Part shown: in pieces, positions 1 through 5,848 of the stretch
Layout: every line of letters begins with the position of its first letter
Position numbering within the stretch: the first letter of the stretch is position 1
NCBI GenBank assembly: GCA_937967375.1
Contig: CALCJF010000089.1
Span: forward strand, 1-10,864
DNA from: an uncultured Leucobacter sp.
GTDB taxonomy: Bacteria; Actinomycetota; Actinomycetes; Actinomycetales; Microbacteriaceae
DNA length: 10,864 bases
Reading direction: 5' to 3'
Translations under genes and position numbers: made by a program
The notes under the pieces: generated by a model
Database searches by the model: none
Seen by the model: only the letters and a program-made list of their open reading frames with translations
What the model was told of the DNA's origin: nothing

Positions 1-406
1 CTGATCCAGTGGTCACGTCTTGGCCAGCAACGATGCCGAAACCCCCGAGTCGGCCCGATTCAGAGGCGACGATGTCTTCGCTGCGGCCGTTTTCGAGCTT
101 GACGGTGAAGAGGGCCTGCCCGGCAGCGACGACACCGCCGTCGCCAACGTGCACTGCGGTCACTGAACCTGTAGAGGTTGCGCGAAGCGTGACATCGGCG
201 TCTCGTGCCACTTTGCCCTGCAGTGACAGATCGTTCACGATGGTGGCAGTCTCGACCAGCACGACTGGGTCGGAGACCGCGCCGCCAGGGGAGACCGTGG
301 GCTGCTGTTCTGAGGAGAAGAACGCCATCTTGGCGAGCGATGCGGCGATCACGCCGAACACGAGCACCATCAGAATTGGAAAGACCCAGCGTCTCCAAAT
401 CACCAT
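1..406 (-). CDS. Efflux / membrane-fusion adaptor protein, N-terminal part (runs off left edge)
   Basis: The reading frame is open from an ATG at 406 to the window edge, giving 135 codons. Residues 1-7 are basic (MVIWRRW) and residues 8-25 form one hydrophobic segment, an N-terminal membrane anchor. From about residue 50 the protein resembles the barrel-sandwich (lipoyl-like) domain of HlyD/MacA/YknX adaptors: a half-motif at 75-103 with GSVTAVHVGDGGVVAAGQ, then a second at 112-134 with SGRLGGFGIVAGQDVTTG. The halves are joined by only about 8 residues, so the usual alpha-helical hairpin seems absent, as expected in a monoderm with no outer-membrane channel to reach. GTGAGG lies about 6 nt before the ATG as a ribosome binding site. 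Adaptors of this type usually precede an ABC ATPase and a MacB/FtsX-type permease, which would lie off the left edge. The family call is fairly secure; the transported substrate is unknown. Confidence 0.72.
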   Translation of the reverse strand, partial: MVIWRRWVFPILMVLVFGVIAASLAKMAFFSSEQQPTVSPGGAVSDPVVLVETATIVNDLSLQGKVARDADVTLRATSTGSVTAVHVGDGGVVAAGQALFTVKLENGRSEDIVASESGRLGGFGIVAGQDVTTGS

Positions 407-449
407 TGATCGCCTCACTTTTCTTTGGGCGCGAGTGTTACTGCTCTTC

Positions 450-455
450 AACCTA
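450..455 (-). promoter_or_regulatory. Candidate -10 box for the adaptor gene
   Basis: On the minus strand this reads TAGGTT (TANNNT type), which would put transcription start near 443 and give a leader of about 36 nt carrying the GTGAGG ribosome binding site. A second AT-rich candidate, TATTAT, lies on the minus strand at about 534-539. No convincing -35 box is seen for either. The rest of the 407-598 gap, between the adaptor start and the end of the acetyltransferase gene, shows nothing else I can support. Confidence 0.3.
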
Positions 456-598
456 TCGGGAGATCGCGCACACCAGGCTGAGAATCTCTGGCGAGACGGA
501 GAGCCCAGTCAACGCTATTTCCTTTAACTGACATAATATGGATTATCGGTAAACCACGAGAGCCGTTGCTTTGGCTCGAAAACATGACCGCACGAGGG

Positions 599-1156
599 TC
601 AGCAGCCTGGCCATCCGGCTTTTGGTTTGCGCGATTCATGCCGGTCGAGAGTCGCGACCCAGGAGCTCACGGGATTACCGTCGCGTCCGAGGATCGTCCC
701 GTCGGCGACTCCGGCGTAGCTGAAACCAACCTTCCGCGCTGTTCTCAGTGACGCGACATTGCCGCGCCTGCATTCCCAGTGCAGTCGTTCGAGCTCGCTC
801 CTCTCGAATATGGCATCGATGACCGCGCGGGTCGCTTCTGACATAAACCCGGTCTGGCGATAAGGAGCACCAAGCCAGTACCCGATCATTCCGTTCGCAT
901 TACGAACGCCGATCATGCCCATGAGCGGGCTATCGGCCCGAGAACGAATGGCCCAATTCCACTCAGTTCCATCGGCCCAGCCTGTGGGCACTGCCTGCTC
1001 GACGAACCATTCGGCATGCTGGCGCTCGTATGGCCATGGCGTCACCATAAATTGCTCGAACAGCGGATCAGCGCAAAATCGCGCAATGTTTTCGATATCG
1101 CCCGCGTTCGGCTGGTTGAGAACAAGCCTCGCCGTGGTCAGCTCGAAAGGATGCAT
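599..1156 (-). CDS. GNAT-family N-acetyltransferase (RimJ-like)
   Basis: This 185-residue protein has the architecture of the RimJ/RimL branch of acetyl-CoA-dependent N-acetyltransferases. It opens with FELTTARLVL, the usual first strand. MIGVRNANGMIGYWLG (81-96) is the central sheet. YRQTGFMSEA (99-108) is the acetyl-CoA pyrophosphate-binding loop, with R100 and G103 in the R-x-x-G pattern. NVASLRTARKVGF (133-145) is the terminal motif that contacts CoA. The substrate (a small molecule or a protein N-terminus) cannot be read from sequence. The frame stays open up to 1225, but the ATG at 1156 fits the family N-terminus exactly. It lacks a Shine-Dalgarno site and has TACGCT 6 nt upstream, which suggests a leaderless transcript. 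The gene follows the PAP2 gene by 71 nt on the same strand but probably has its own promoter. Family call is secure; function is general only. Confidence 0.88.
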   Translation of the reverse strand: MHPFELTTARLVLNQPNAGDIENIARFCADPLFEQFMVTPWPYERQHAEWFVEQAVPTGWADGTEWNWAIRSRADSPLMGMIGVRNANGMIGYWLGAPYRQTGFMSEATRAVIDAIFERSELERLHWECRRGNVASLRTARKVGFSYAGVADGTILGRDGNPVSSWVATLDRHESRKPKAGWPGC

Positions 1157-1162
1157 CGCTTC

Positions 1163-1168
1163 AGCGTA
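1163..1168 (-). promoter_or_regulatory. Candidate -10 box, leaderless GNAT transcript
   Basis: The minus strand reads TACGCT, 6 nt before the ATG at 1156. That spacing would place the transcription start on or next to the start codon. No Shine-Dalgarno sequence is visible, which supports leaderless translation. No clear -35 box is present. Confidence 0.42.
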
Positions 1169-1227
1169 TCGCGCGCGGCGCGCCGTTGAGAGAATCTGAG
1201 CCTGAGTAAGCGGACCAGGTCGCAATG

Positions 1228-2022
1228 CTACGGGCAGAGCTTCGCGAGCGTGCGCACGGTGAGCGCGCTCGCTCCGAAGAGGGCGATCTCCCCCGAGTTC
1301 AGCATGAGTGCATCACTATGCGACGAGGCCGCGACGGCCGCAAGAACCAGAGCGCCGAGCACCAACAGCACGCCACCGATTGTCAACACGATCGATACGA
1401 TGCGGTTCGTCGTGGTTGCGGTGACACCAGGGCGCCGCTGGGCACGCCTCGACTTTCGCGGGCCTATCCAGGCAGCGACCGCAAAGGCAAGCAGCGCCAA
1501 AGCCAACGCGCCAAGCAGGTCGCTGGGTCGGTGCCACCCGTATTCAAGTAGTTGCCAGGACACCACGCACAGCAGCACTGTCGAGAGCAGCATCGCGAGC
1601 CAGCGCACGCTCACGGGCAGCGCCCACACGAGGGCGCCAACTAATACCGCATAGACCGTCATGTGGCCGCTGGGAAACGTATTCGCGGCATCATACTCCA
1701 GCAGTTGCGGCCGATCCAGCCAACGTTCTTTCAGCACCTGCGACGCGAGGATCGCGAGCGAGCTGACGGCAAGAATCGAAAGTGTTCTCAGAATGCCGTG
1801 CACCCAGAGCGCGATGACTCCGATAACAGCGAGTGCGATGAGCACGTTGGGGGTTGAGACGAGCCTCAGCGGACCGGCGGGATCAGCTTCGAATGCCGAG
1901 GCCTCGAGCACGCTTGCCTCCGCCCTTTGGCCGAGAAAGCTGCCGACCCCGAGCAGATACGCGAGCACCCCAACGAGCAGCGCAAAGAGCGCATACAAGA
2001 AGGCGCGAAGACGAAAGGGCAT
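1228..2022 (-). CDS. PAP2-superfamily membrane phosphatase
   Basis: This 264-residue protein is a likely integral membrane phosphatase acting on lipid phosphates or pyrophosphates, such as phosphatidic acid or undecaprenyl pyrophosphate. Helices are visible at about 7-29, 58-75, 78-96, 122-155 (two), 170-187 and 208-232. Active-site motif 1 is KERWLDRP (98-105), with five rather than six residues between Lys and Arg-Pro. Motif 2 is FPSGHM (116-121), with catalytic H120. Motif 3 is GWHRPSD (162-168), with H164 and D168. The Arg that usually sits six residues before this His is a Leu here, a variant I recall in actinobacterial members. The gene lies 26 nt downstream of the TrmH-family gene on the same strand but has its own TAGGCT box, so it may be both cotranscribed and independently transcribed. 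The PAP2 fold is secure; the substrate is unknown. Confidence 0.86.
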   Translation of the reverse strand: MPFRLRAFLYALFALLVGVLAYLLGVGSFLGQRAEASVLEASAFEADPAGPLRLVSTPNVLIALAVIGVIALWVHGILRTLSILAVSSLAILASQVLKERWLDRPQLLEYDAANTFPSGHMTVYAVLVGALVWALPVSVRWLAMLLSTVLLCVVSWQLLEYGWHRPSDLLGALALALLAFAVAAWIGPRKSRRAQRRPGVTATTTNRIVSIVLTIGGVLLVLGALVLAAVAASSHSDALMLNSGEIALFGASALTVRTLAKLCP

Positions 2023-2028
2023 GCGGCG

Positions 2029-2034
2029 AGCCTA
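2029..2034 (-). promoter_or_regulatory. Candidate -10 box, leaderless PAP2 transcript
   Basis: The minus strand reads TAGGCT 6 nt before the ATG at 2022, inside the 26-nt gap to the upstream methyltransferase gene. There is no Shine-Dalgarno site. The same hexamer precedes the ABC ATPase and DUF3099 genes, which strengthens the call. Confidence 0.45.
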
Positions 2035-2048
2035 GCGATCCAAGCTAT

Positions 2049-2903
2049 CTATCGGCTGAGCGAGGCTCGGGGCGAGTCTCCCCCGTGAGCCGCACCGTCG
2101 GCCGTGCGTACAGCCCAAAGCGCGAGCGCTGCGGCCGTTGATACATTCAGGGAATCGACCTCGTGTTCCATGGGAATAGTGACGCAGCGAGTTGCGGCGG
2201 CGAGGGCTCGGCGACTGAGCCCCTCCCCCTCGGTGCCAAACATCAGCGCGAGTTTTTCTGGCGCGCTGTGCACAAAATCTGCGAGATCCTCGGCATCTTC
2301 GCGCAGCGCGAGCGCGGCGAGCTCGAAACCCGAGTCGCGAATCAGCGGCCCGGCTTCGCGCCAATGCGGCAGCCTGGCCCACGGCACCTGCAGCACCGCG
2401 CCCATGCTGACGCGCACTGCGCGCCGGTAGAGCGGATCTGCGCAGCCCGGCGATAGCAGCACGCCGTCGGCGCCGAGCGCGGCGACCGAACGGAAAATGG
2501 CCCCCACGTTCGTGTGATCGGCGAGGTCTTCGAGCACGACGATACGACGCGACTCGCGGAGCAGTTCGGAGGGATCGAGCGGTTCCGGCCTGTGCATCGA
2601 AGCGAGCGCGCCTCGATGCAGGTGAAAGCCGGTGAGCGCCTCGAGCTGCTCTGACTCCCCCATGAACACCGCGACCTCAGGATGCGCCTCGAGCATCGGC
2701 TCAATGCGCGGCAGCCACTGCTCCAGCAGCAGCACCGACCTCGGCGTATGGCCGGCCTGCAGTGCACGCTCGATGACCTTCGGAGACTCGGCAAGATAGA
2801 GTCCTCCCTCGGGCTCGAGTTTGCGGCGAAGCGCGACGTCGGTGAGGCTCGTGAAGTCCTCGAGCCCCGGCATGTCGAGGCTCTCGATGCGTTGCACCCT
2901 CAC
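2049..2903 (-). CDS. TrmH/SpoU-family RNA 2'-O-methyltransferase
   Basis: This 284-residue protein likely transfers a methyl group from S-adenosylmethionine to a ribose 2'-OH in rRNA or tRNA. Residues 35-110 look like the N-terminal substrate-binding domain common to rRNA-modifying members (GLYLAESPKVIERAL). The SPOUT catalytic domain follows, with all three signature motifs. Motif 1 is TNVGAIFRSVAALGADGVLL (131-150), with N132 and R138. Motif 2 is MFGTEGEGLS (221-230). Motif 3 is IPM then VDSLNVSTAAALALWA (249-264), which forms the knotted cofactor site. The start is a GTG at 2903 whose first bases overlap the stop of the hydrolase gene (GTGA). AAGGGGAG about 8 nt upstream is a good Shine-Dalgarno site, so translation is probably coupled. 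Length is normal for the family. Family and activity type are secure; the target nucleotide is not determined. Confidence 0.9.
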   Translation of the reverse strand: MRVQRIESLDMPGLEDFTSLTDVALRRKLEPEGGLYLAESPKVIERALQAGHTPRSVLLLEQWLPRIEPMLEAHPEVAVFMGESEQLEALTGFHLHRGALASMHRPEPLDPSELLRESRRIVVLEDLADHTNVGAIFRSVAALGADGVLLSPGCADPLYRRAVRVSMGAVLQVPWARLPHWREAGPLIRDSGFELAALALREDAEDLADFVHSAPEKLALMFGTEGEGLSRRALAAATRCVTIPMEHEVDSLNVSTAAALALWAVRTADGAAHGGDSPRASLSR

Positions 2904-3820
2904 GCTGCGCGCTCCCCTTCGTGCTGGCTGTCAGCGCGCAGAAACGCGATCAGCCCCTCTGCCGCATAGTCGACCGCTTCGTAGTGCACCAGGTGCCCTA
3001 CATTCGGCACCACGCGCAACTCGGCGTCCTCGAGCCGGTGCGCGAGTGCCAACTGCTCGCTCAGCGGCGTGATGTCGTCGCGATCCCCCGCTATCAGCAG
3101 TGTGCGGCCGCTGAATGAGCCAGCGTACTCGGTGACGGTGTGCGACACCGATGCCCGAAACGCTTCGAGCAGCGTGCGGCTATCGGCGAATTGGCTGAAG
3201 TACCGATCGTGCTGGTCGTGAATCCACGCCCTCAGTTCGCGGTTGCGGGTCTTCGCCATGAACTCGCTCATGACGCGCACAATGAGTGGGCTTGCGAGTA
3301 GCGTGCGCGACGGCGCCTCCGGAAGCATTGCGGCCGCCCGGTAATAGGCGATTGCGAGCTGCGTCATCGCTGCTTGCGGCCCTTCGAGTGCGGGTGCGGA
3401 GATCGGGTTGATCAGAGTCGTCGAGCTCGGCGAGAGACCCTGGGACCGCGCGTTCGCGACGACAAGAGATCCGAATGAGTGGCCGAGGATCGCGAATGTC
3501 GAGCCCTCACTCACCTCTGCGGCGAACTGGCAGAGCCACTCGCCATACAGCTCGAGGTTGTGCTCGCGGCTCGGAACCGCCGGCGATGCACCGAAGCCGG
3601 GCAGATCGGGTATGACAATGCGAAGCTCGGGCGCGAGCCCGCTCGCGGCTACCGCGAGACCTTCGAGACCGTGGTGGTCGCCGCGAAAGCCGTGCACGAG
3701 AATAAGCGGCGCGCCGTGGCTCGCCCCATATACCCACGCGCGCGTGCGCATGCCAAGGGTGTCGATCTCAATTCGCTGCGCCGTCGTGCCGCCTGTGCTG
3801 CTCTGGCTCAACTGTTTCAC
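2900..3820 (-). CDS. Alpha/beta-fold hydrolase
   Basis: This 306-residue protein is a serine alpha/beta hydrolase with no signal peptide, so probably cytosolic. LILVHGFRG (39-47) is the oxyanion-hole strand. DLPGFGAS (72-79) follows the third strand. GHSFGS (113-118) is the nucleophile elbow, with S115. GDRDDITP (245-252) carries the acidic residue, most likely D248. NVGHLVHYE (273-281) holds the catalytic H276. A helical cap of about 90 residues lies between 140 and 235. The reaction (ester, epoxide, C-C bond) cannot be assigned. The start is a GTG at 3820 with no spaced Shine-Dalgarno site but TAGACT 6 nt upstream, consistent with a leaderless mRNA; the ATG at residue 24 is an alternative. 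It overlaps the downstream methyltransferase gene by 4 nt, so the two are one operon. It diverges from the exonuclease gene. Confidence 0.87.
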   Translation of the reverse strand: MKQLSQSSTGGTTAQRIEIDTLGMRTRAWVYGASHGAPLILVHGFRGDHHGLEGLAVAASGLAPELRIVIPDLPGFGASPAVPSREHNLELYGEWLCQFAAEVSEGSTFAILGHSFGSLVVANARSQGLSPSSTTLINPISAPALEGPQAAMTQLAIAYYRAAAMLPEAPSRTLLASPLIVRVMSEFMAKTRNRELRAWIHDQHDRYFSQFADSRTLLEAFRASVSHTVTEYAGSFSGRTLLIAGDRDDITPLSEQLALAHRLEDAELRVVPNVGHLVHYEAVDYAAEGLIAFLRADSQHEGERAA

Positions 3821-3826
3821 CCCACG

Positions 3827-3832
3827 AGTCTA
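3827..3832 (-). promoter_or_regulatory. Candidate -10 box, leaderless hydrolase operon
   Basis: The minus strand reads TAGACT 6 nt before the GTG at 3820. It would serve the hydrolase and TrmH-family genes. The box is flanked by a short imperfect inverted repeat (CACCCCA at 3818-3824 and TGGGTG at 3834-3839), which may be chance. Confidence 0.4.
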
Positions 3833-3872
3833 TTGGGTGTGCCTGCAGGAATCCGATGTCGGCGACGGCGGA

Positions 3873-3878
3873 TAGGGT
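3873..3878 (+). promoter_or_regulatory. Candidate -10 box for the exonuclease gene
   Basis: TAGGGT on the plus strand would place transcription start near 3885 and leave a leader of about 17 nt containing AAAGGAA, a good ribosome binding site 5 nt before the GTG at 3902. No clear -35 box is seen in the 81-nt divergent region. Confidence 0.38.
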
Positions 3879-3901
3879 TGAGCACGAACGAAAGGAACAC
3901 C

Positions 3902-4600
3902 GTGACGAACGCACTCCCCCTCTGGGCCGAGAAGTTGGCCGTGTTCGATACCGAGACCACTGGCATCGACACCGGGCAGGCCCGGGTTGTCAGCAGCACG
4001 ATCGCGCTGCTCGGCGGCAGTGGCGAGGTGCTCGAGCGCTACGACTGGCTGATCGATCCGGGCATTGATATTCCTCAGGCGGCGGCGAACGTGCACGGCA
4101 TCACGACCGAGGTCGCGCGTGCGAGCGGAGTCAACGCAGCTGTGGGAGTTTCGCAGATCGTCACACAGTTGCTGCAAATGCTCGACCGCGGGGTGCCGAT
4201 CGTGGCCTACAACGCTCCGTTCGACCTGAGCCTGCTGCGGGCCGAGGCCCATCGTTACGGTGTCACCTGGCCAAGCACGATCGCCCCGGTCATCGACCCG
4301 CTGATCCTCGATAAGCAGTTCGACAGGTTTCGCAAAGGAAAGCGCACGCTCGAGGTGGTCGCCGCGCACTACGGCGTGCCGCTCGGGCTCGCTCACGATG
4401 CGGGCGAAGACGCAATCGCCGCGGGCAAGGTTGCACAGGCCATCGCTCAGAAGTATGCGGGCGTGCTGCCCAGTGAGGTAATGGACCTACACCAGCAGCA
4501 GATCGGCTGGGCAGCCGCGCAGGCCGCGAACTTTCAGGAGTACATGCGCCGAGTTAAAGACCCCGGCTTCGTCGCGAGTGGCGATTGGCCGCTGAGGTAG
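3902..4600 (+). CDS. DEDDh 3'-5' exonuclease (DnaQ-like, DNA polymerase III epsilon family)
   Basis: This 232-residue protein is a single exonuclease domain of the DnaQ/ribonuclease T type, expected to remove nucleotides from 3' ends with two divalent metal ions. All catalytic residues are present: D16 and E18 in VFDTETTGID (Exo I), D108 in VAYNAPFDLSLL (Exo II), and H165 and D170 in AHDAGEDAIAAG (Exo III, the DEDDh form). There is no BRCT or helicase extension. A stand-alone protein of this size in actinobacteria is often annotated epsilon-like, but it could act in repair or RNA processing rather than replication proofreading. The frame extends upstream to 3479, but that part overlaps the hydrolase antisense. 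The GTG at 3902 has AAAGGA 5-6 nt before it and begins just ahead of the fold. The gene converges on the bL31 gene across a shared terminator. Confidence 0.9.
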   Translation: MTNALPLWAEKLAVFDTETTGIDTGQARVVSSTIALLGGSGEVLERYDWLIDPGIDIPQAAANVHGITTEVARASGVNAAVGVSQIVTQLLQMLDRGVPIVAYNAPFDLSLLRAEAHRYGVTWPSTIAPVIDPLILDKQFDRFRKGKRTLEVVAAHYGVPLGLAHDAGEDAIAAGKVAQAIAQKYAGVLPSEVMDLHQQQIGWAAAQAANFQEYMRRVKDPGFVASGDWPLR

Positions 4601-4618
4601 CGGCGGCAGCGGGCAAAC

Positions 4619-4654
4619 AAAAAGAGCGGCGGGAAATTTCCCGCCGCTCTTTTT
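4619..4654. terminator. Perfect palindromic bidirectional Rho-independent terminator
   Basis: The 36 bases form an uninterrupted perfect palindrome centred between 4636 and 4637. It has five A's, AGAG, a GC-rich core (CGGCGGG, 4627-4633), then AAATTT at the centre, mirrored into CCCGCCG, CTCT and five T's. Read either way it gives a stem ending in a U tract. It sits between the convergent ends of the exonuclease gene (18 nt after its stop) and the bL31 gene (7 nt after its stop), so it can terminate both. Confidence 0.95.
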
Positions 4655-4661
4655 CCAGTCG

Positions 4662-4910
4662 TTAGGCGCCGAAGCCCTTGAAGCGCTGGTTGAACTTCTC
4701 GACGCGGCCGGCCGAGTCAAGGATGCGCTGCTTACCGGTGTAGAACGGGTGCGAAGCGCTCGAGATCTCAACGTCGATCACCGGGTAGGTGGCACCGTCG
4801 AGCTCGATGGTCTTGTCGCTGCTCAGCGTGCTGCGGGTGAGGAAGGTCTCGCCCGAGGCCAGGTCGCGAAAGACGATGGCGTTGTACTCGGGGTGGATGT
4901 CGCTCTTCAT
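4662..4910 (-). CDS. rpmE2: 50S ribosomal protein bL31, type B (zinc-independent)
   Basis: This 82-residue protein matches bL31 type B from end to end: it starts MKSDIHPEYN and continues through the conserved IVFRDLASGETFLTRST, HPFYTGKQ and ending RVEKFNQRF. It has no cysteine at all, so it lacks the zinc-binding Cys set of type A L31. Type B paralogues are known to replace the zinc form when zinc is scarce, though in many actinobacteria type B is the only or main copy. The chosen ATG at 4910 has GAAGGAA about 6 nt upstream; the in-frame ATG at 4955 would add 15 residues absent from the family. I see no AT-rich Zur-type palindrome upstream. A leader of about 86 nt with a hairpin precedes the gene, and a shared terminator follows it. 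Identification is secure; zinc control is not shown. Confidence 0.96.
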   Translation of the reverse strand: MKSDIHPEYNAIVFRDLASGETFLTRSTLSSDKTIELDGATYPVIDVEISSASHPFYTGKQRILDSAGRVEKFNQRFKGFGA

Positions 4911-4938
4911 GGGGTTTCCTTCGGATGTTGCCTTGCGT

Positions 4939-4960
4939 AGGGCGTGTAACAGCACACCCT
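4939..4960 (-). promoter_or_regulatory. Hairpin in the bL31 mRNA leader, candidate ribosomal-protein leader element
   Basis: On the minus strand AGGGTGTG and CACGCCCT pair as an 8-bp stem with one G-U pair and a 6-nt loop (CTGTTA). It lies 28 nt before the bL31 start codon, within a predicted leader of about 86 nt. Ribosomal-protein leaders often fold into structures bound by the encoded protein, and leader motifs have been proposed for L31 genes in several phyla. I cannot align this one to a known model. Confidence 0.38.
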
Positions 4961-5002
4961 GAGGTCTTGGGAATGATGCGGACGGGCCAGCACCAACGAT
5001 CT

Positions 5003-5008
5003 AGTTTA
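5003..5008 (-). promoter_or_regulatory. Extended -10 promoter for bL31
   Basis: The minus strand reads TGC followed by TAAACT, an extended -10 arrangement. Transcription would start near 4996. It lies 30 nt after the ABC ATPase stop, so bL31 has its own promoter although readthrough from the ABC gene is possible, since no terminator is visible between them. No good -35 box is seen. Confidence 0.45.
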
Positions 5009-5038
5009 GCAGAAACTCTTGGCAGAGCCTACGAAGCC

Positions 5039-5824
5039 TTATGCGCGTGCCACCGCTGCGTACCGTCCGCCTGACTGGCTGAGTTCGAAGGGCAGACCGA
5101 ACGCCGCTTCGAGGTTCGCTTCGGTGAGGGTCTCTGCGATTGGGCCTGCCGCCTGCACGCGACCTTCGCCGAGCAGCAGCACGTGAGTGAACCCCGGAGG
5201 GATCTCTTCGACGTGGTGCGTCACCATGATCATTGCCGGCGAACTCGGCGACTGCGCGAACCCCGAAAGCATCTGCAGCAGGCGCTCGCGGGCGCCAAGG
5301 TCGAGGCTCGCGCTCGGCTCGTCGAGCAGCAGCATCTCGGGGTCGGCCATGACCGCGCGTGCGATCATGGCGCGCTTGCGCTCCCCGTCGCTCAGCGTGC
5401 CGAAGGGGTGGTCGGCGAGGTCGGTGAGCTGCCACTCGGCGAGAATTCGGTTGGCCTGGCGCACGTCCATATCGTCGTAGGCCTCGTTCCACCGCCCCTC
5501 GATGCCGTACGCGGCGGTCAGCACGAGGTTGCGCACGGTCTCGTTCGCCGGAATGCGGCGCGCCGTCGCGGTCGATGCGAAGCCGAGGCGGTTGCGAAAC
5601 TCCCAAATGTCAAAGGTGCCGAGACGCTGCCCGAGCACGTCGACGTGCCCGGTCGTCGGGTAGTCGTTCGCGGTTGCGAGGCGCATCATGGTGGTTTTGC
5701 CCGCACCGTTCGGGCCGAGGATCACCCAGCGCTCAGACTCGTCCACCTCCCAAGTGACGCCGTCGAGAATCGGGCGGCCGTTCCGCACGTAGCTGACATC
5801 GCTGAACCGCAACACATTCGTCAT
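5039..5824 (-). CDS. ABC transporter ATP-binding protein (YlmA/ModF-like), no permease nearby
   Basis: This 261-residue protein is a single nucleotide-binding domain that would couple ATP hydrolysis to transport on the cytosolic face of the membrane. Walker A is GPNGAGKTT (37-45). The signature is LSDGERKR (144-151), with Asp in place of the second Gly of LSGGQ. Walker B is LLLDEPSASLDL (165-176), with catalytic E169. The switch His is H203 in VTHHVEEIPPGF (201-212), a run shared with YlmA/ModF-type ATPases. The region where a Q-loop glutamine is expected reads GFASTATARR, with no Gln. No permease or binding protein is adjacent, so it either serves a distant transporter or has another role. 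The start ATG at 5824 has no Shine-Dalgarno site but has TAGGCT 7 nt upstream, fitting a leaderless mRNA. It diverges from serB across 24 bp. Domain call is secure; the substrate is unknown. Confidence 0.88.
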   Translation of the reverse strand: MTNVLRFSDVSYVRNGRPILDGVTWEVDESERWVILGPNGAGKTTMMRLATANDYPTTGHVDVLGQRLGTFDIWEFRNRLGFASTATARRIPANETVRNLVLTAAYGIEGRWNEAYDDMDVRQANRILAEWQLTDLADHPFGTLSDGERKRAMIARAVMADPEMLLLDEPSASLDLGARERLLQMLSGFAQSPSSPAMIMVTHHVEEIPPGFTHVLLLGEGRVQAAGPIAETLTEANLEAAFGLPFELSQSGGRYAAVARA

Positions 5825-5831
5825 GCAAGTA

Positions 5832-5837
5832 AGCCTA
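5832..5837 (-). promoter_or_regulatory. Candidate -10 box, leaderless ABC ATPase transcript
   Basis: The minus strand reads TAGGCT with 7 nt to the ATG at 5824. It overlaps by two bases the -10 box of serB on the other strand, so polymerase cannot occupy both at once. Confidence 0.5.
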
Positions 5838-5841
5838 TCCT
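5836..5841 (+). promoter_or_regulatory. Candidate -10 box, leaderless serB transcript
   Basis: The plus strand reads TATCCT with 7 nt to the ATG at 5849, the same spacing as the divergent ABC promoter. No Shine-Dalgarno site precedes serB. Any -35 contact would fall inside the first codons of the ABC gene. Confidence 0.5.
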
Positions 5842-5848
5842 TGTCATC

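Noticed and set aside
60..398. 112-codon minus-strand frame starting with an internal ATG
   Set aside because: It is a frame-shifted shadow of the adaptor gene. The true frame begins at 406, has a ribosome binding site and gives a recognisable adaptor domain.
560..578. Hairpin GAGCC / GGCTC downstream of the GNAT gene as a terminator
   Set aside because: The stem is only about 5 bp and no U tract follows on the minus strand.
3479..3901. N-terminal extension of the exonuclease frame
   Set aside because: It runs antisense through the hydrolase gene, shows no domain, and a good ribosome binding site marks the GTG at 3902.
4911..4995. Zur-type operator upstream of zinc-independent bL31
   Set aside because: No AT-rich palindrome of the Zur type is visible; the only symmetric element is the GC-containing leader hairpin.
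5183..5848. N-terminal extension of the SerB frame that might be an ACT-like domain
   Set aside because: The translation is arginine- and histidine-rich antisense of the ABC gene with no resemblance to ACT domains.
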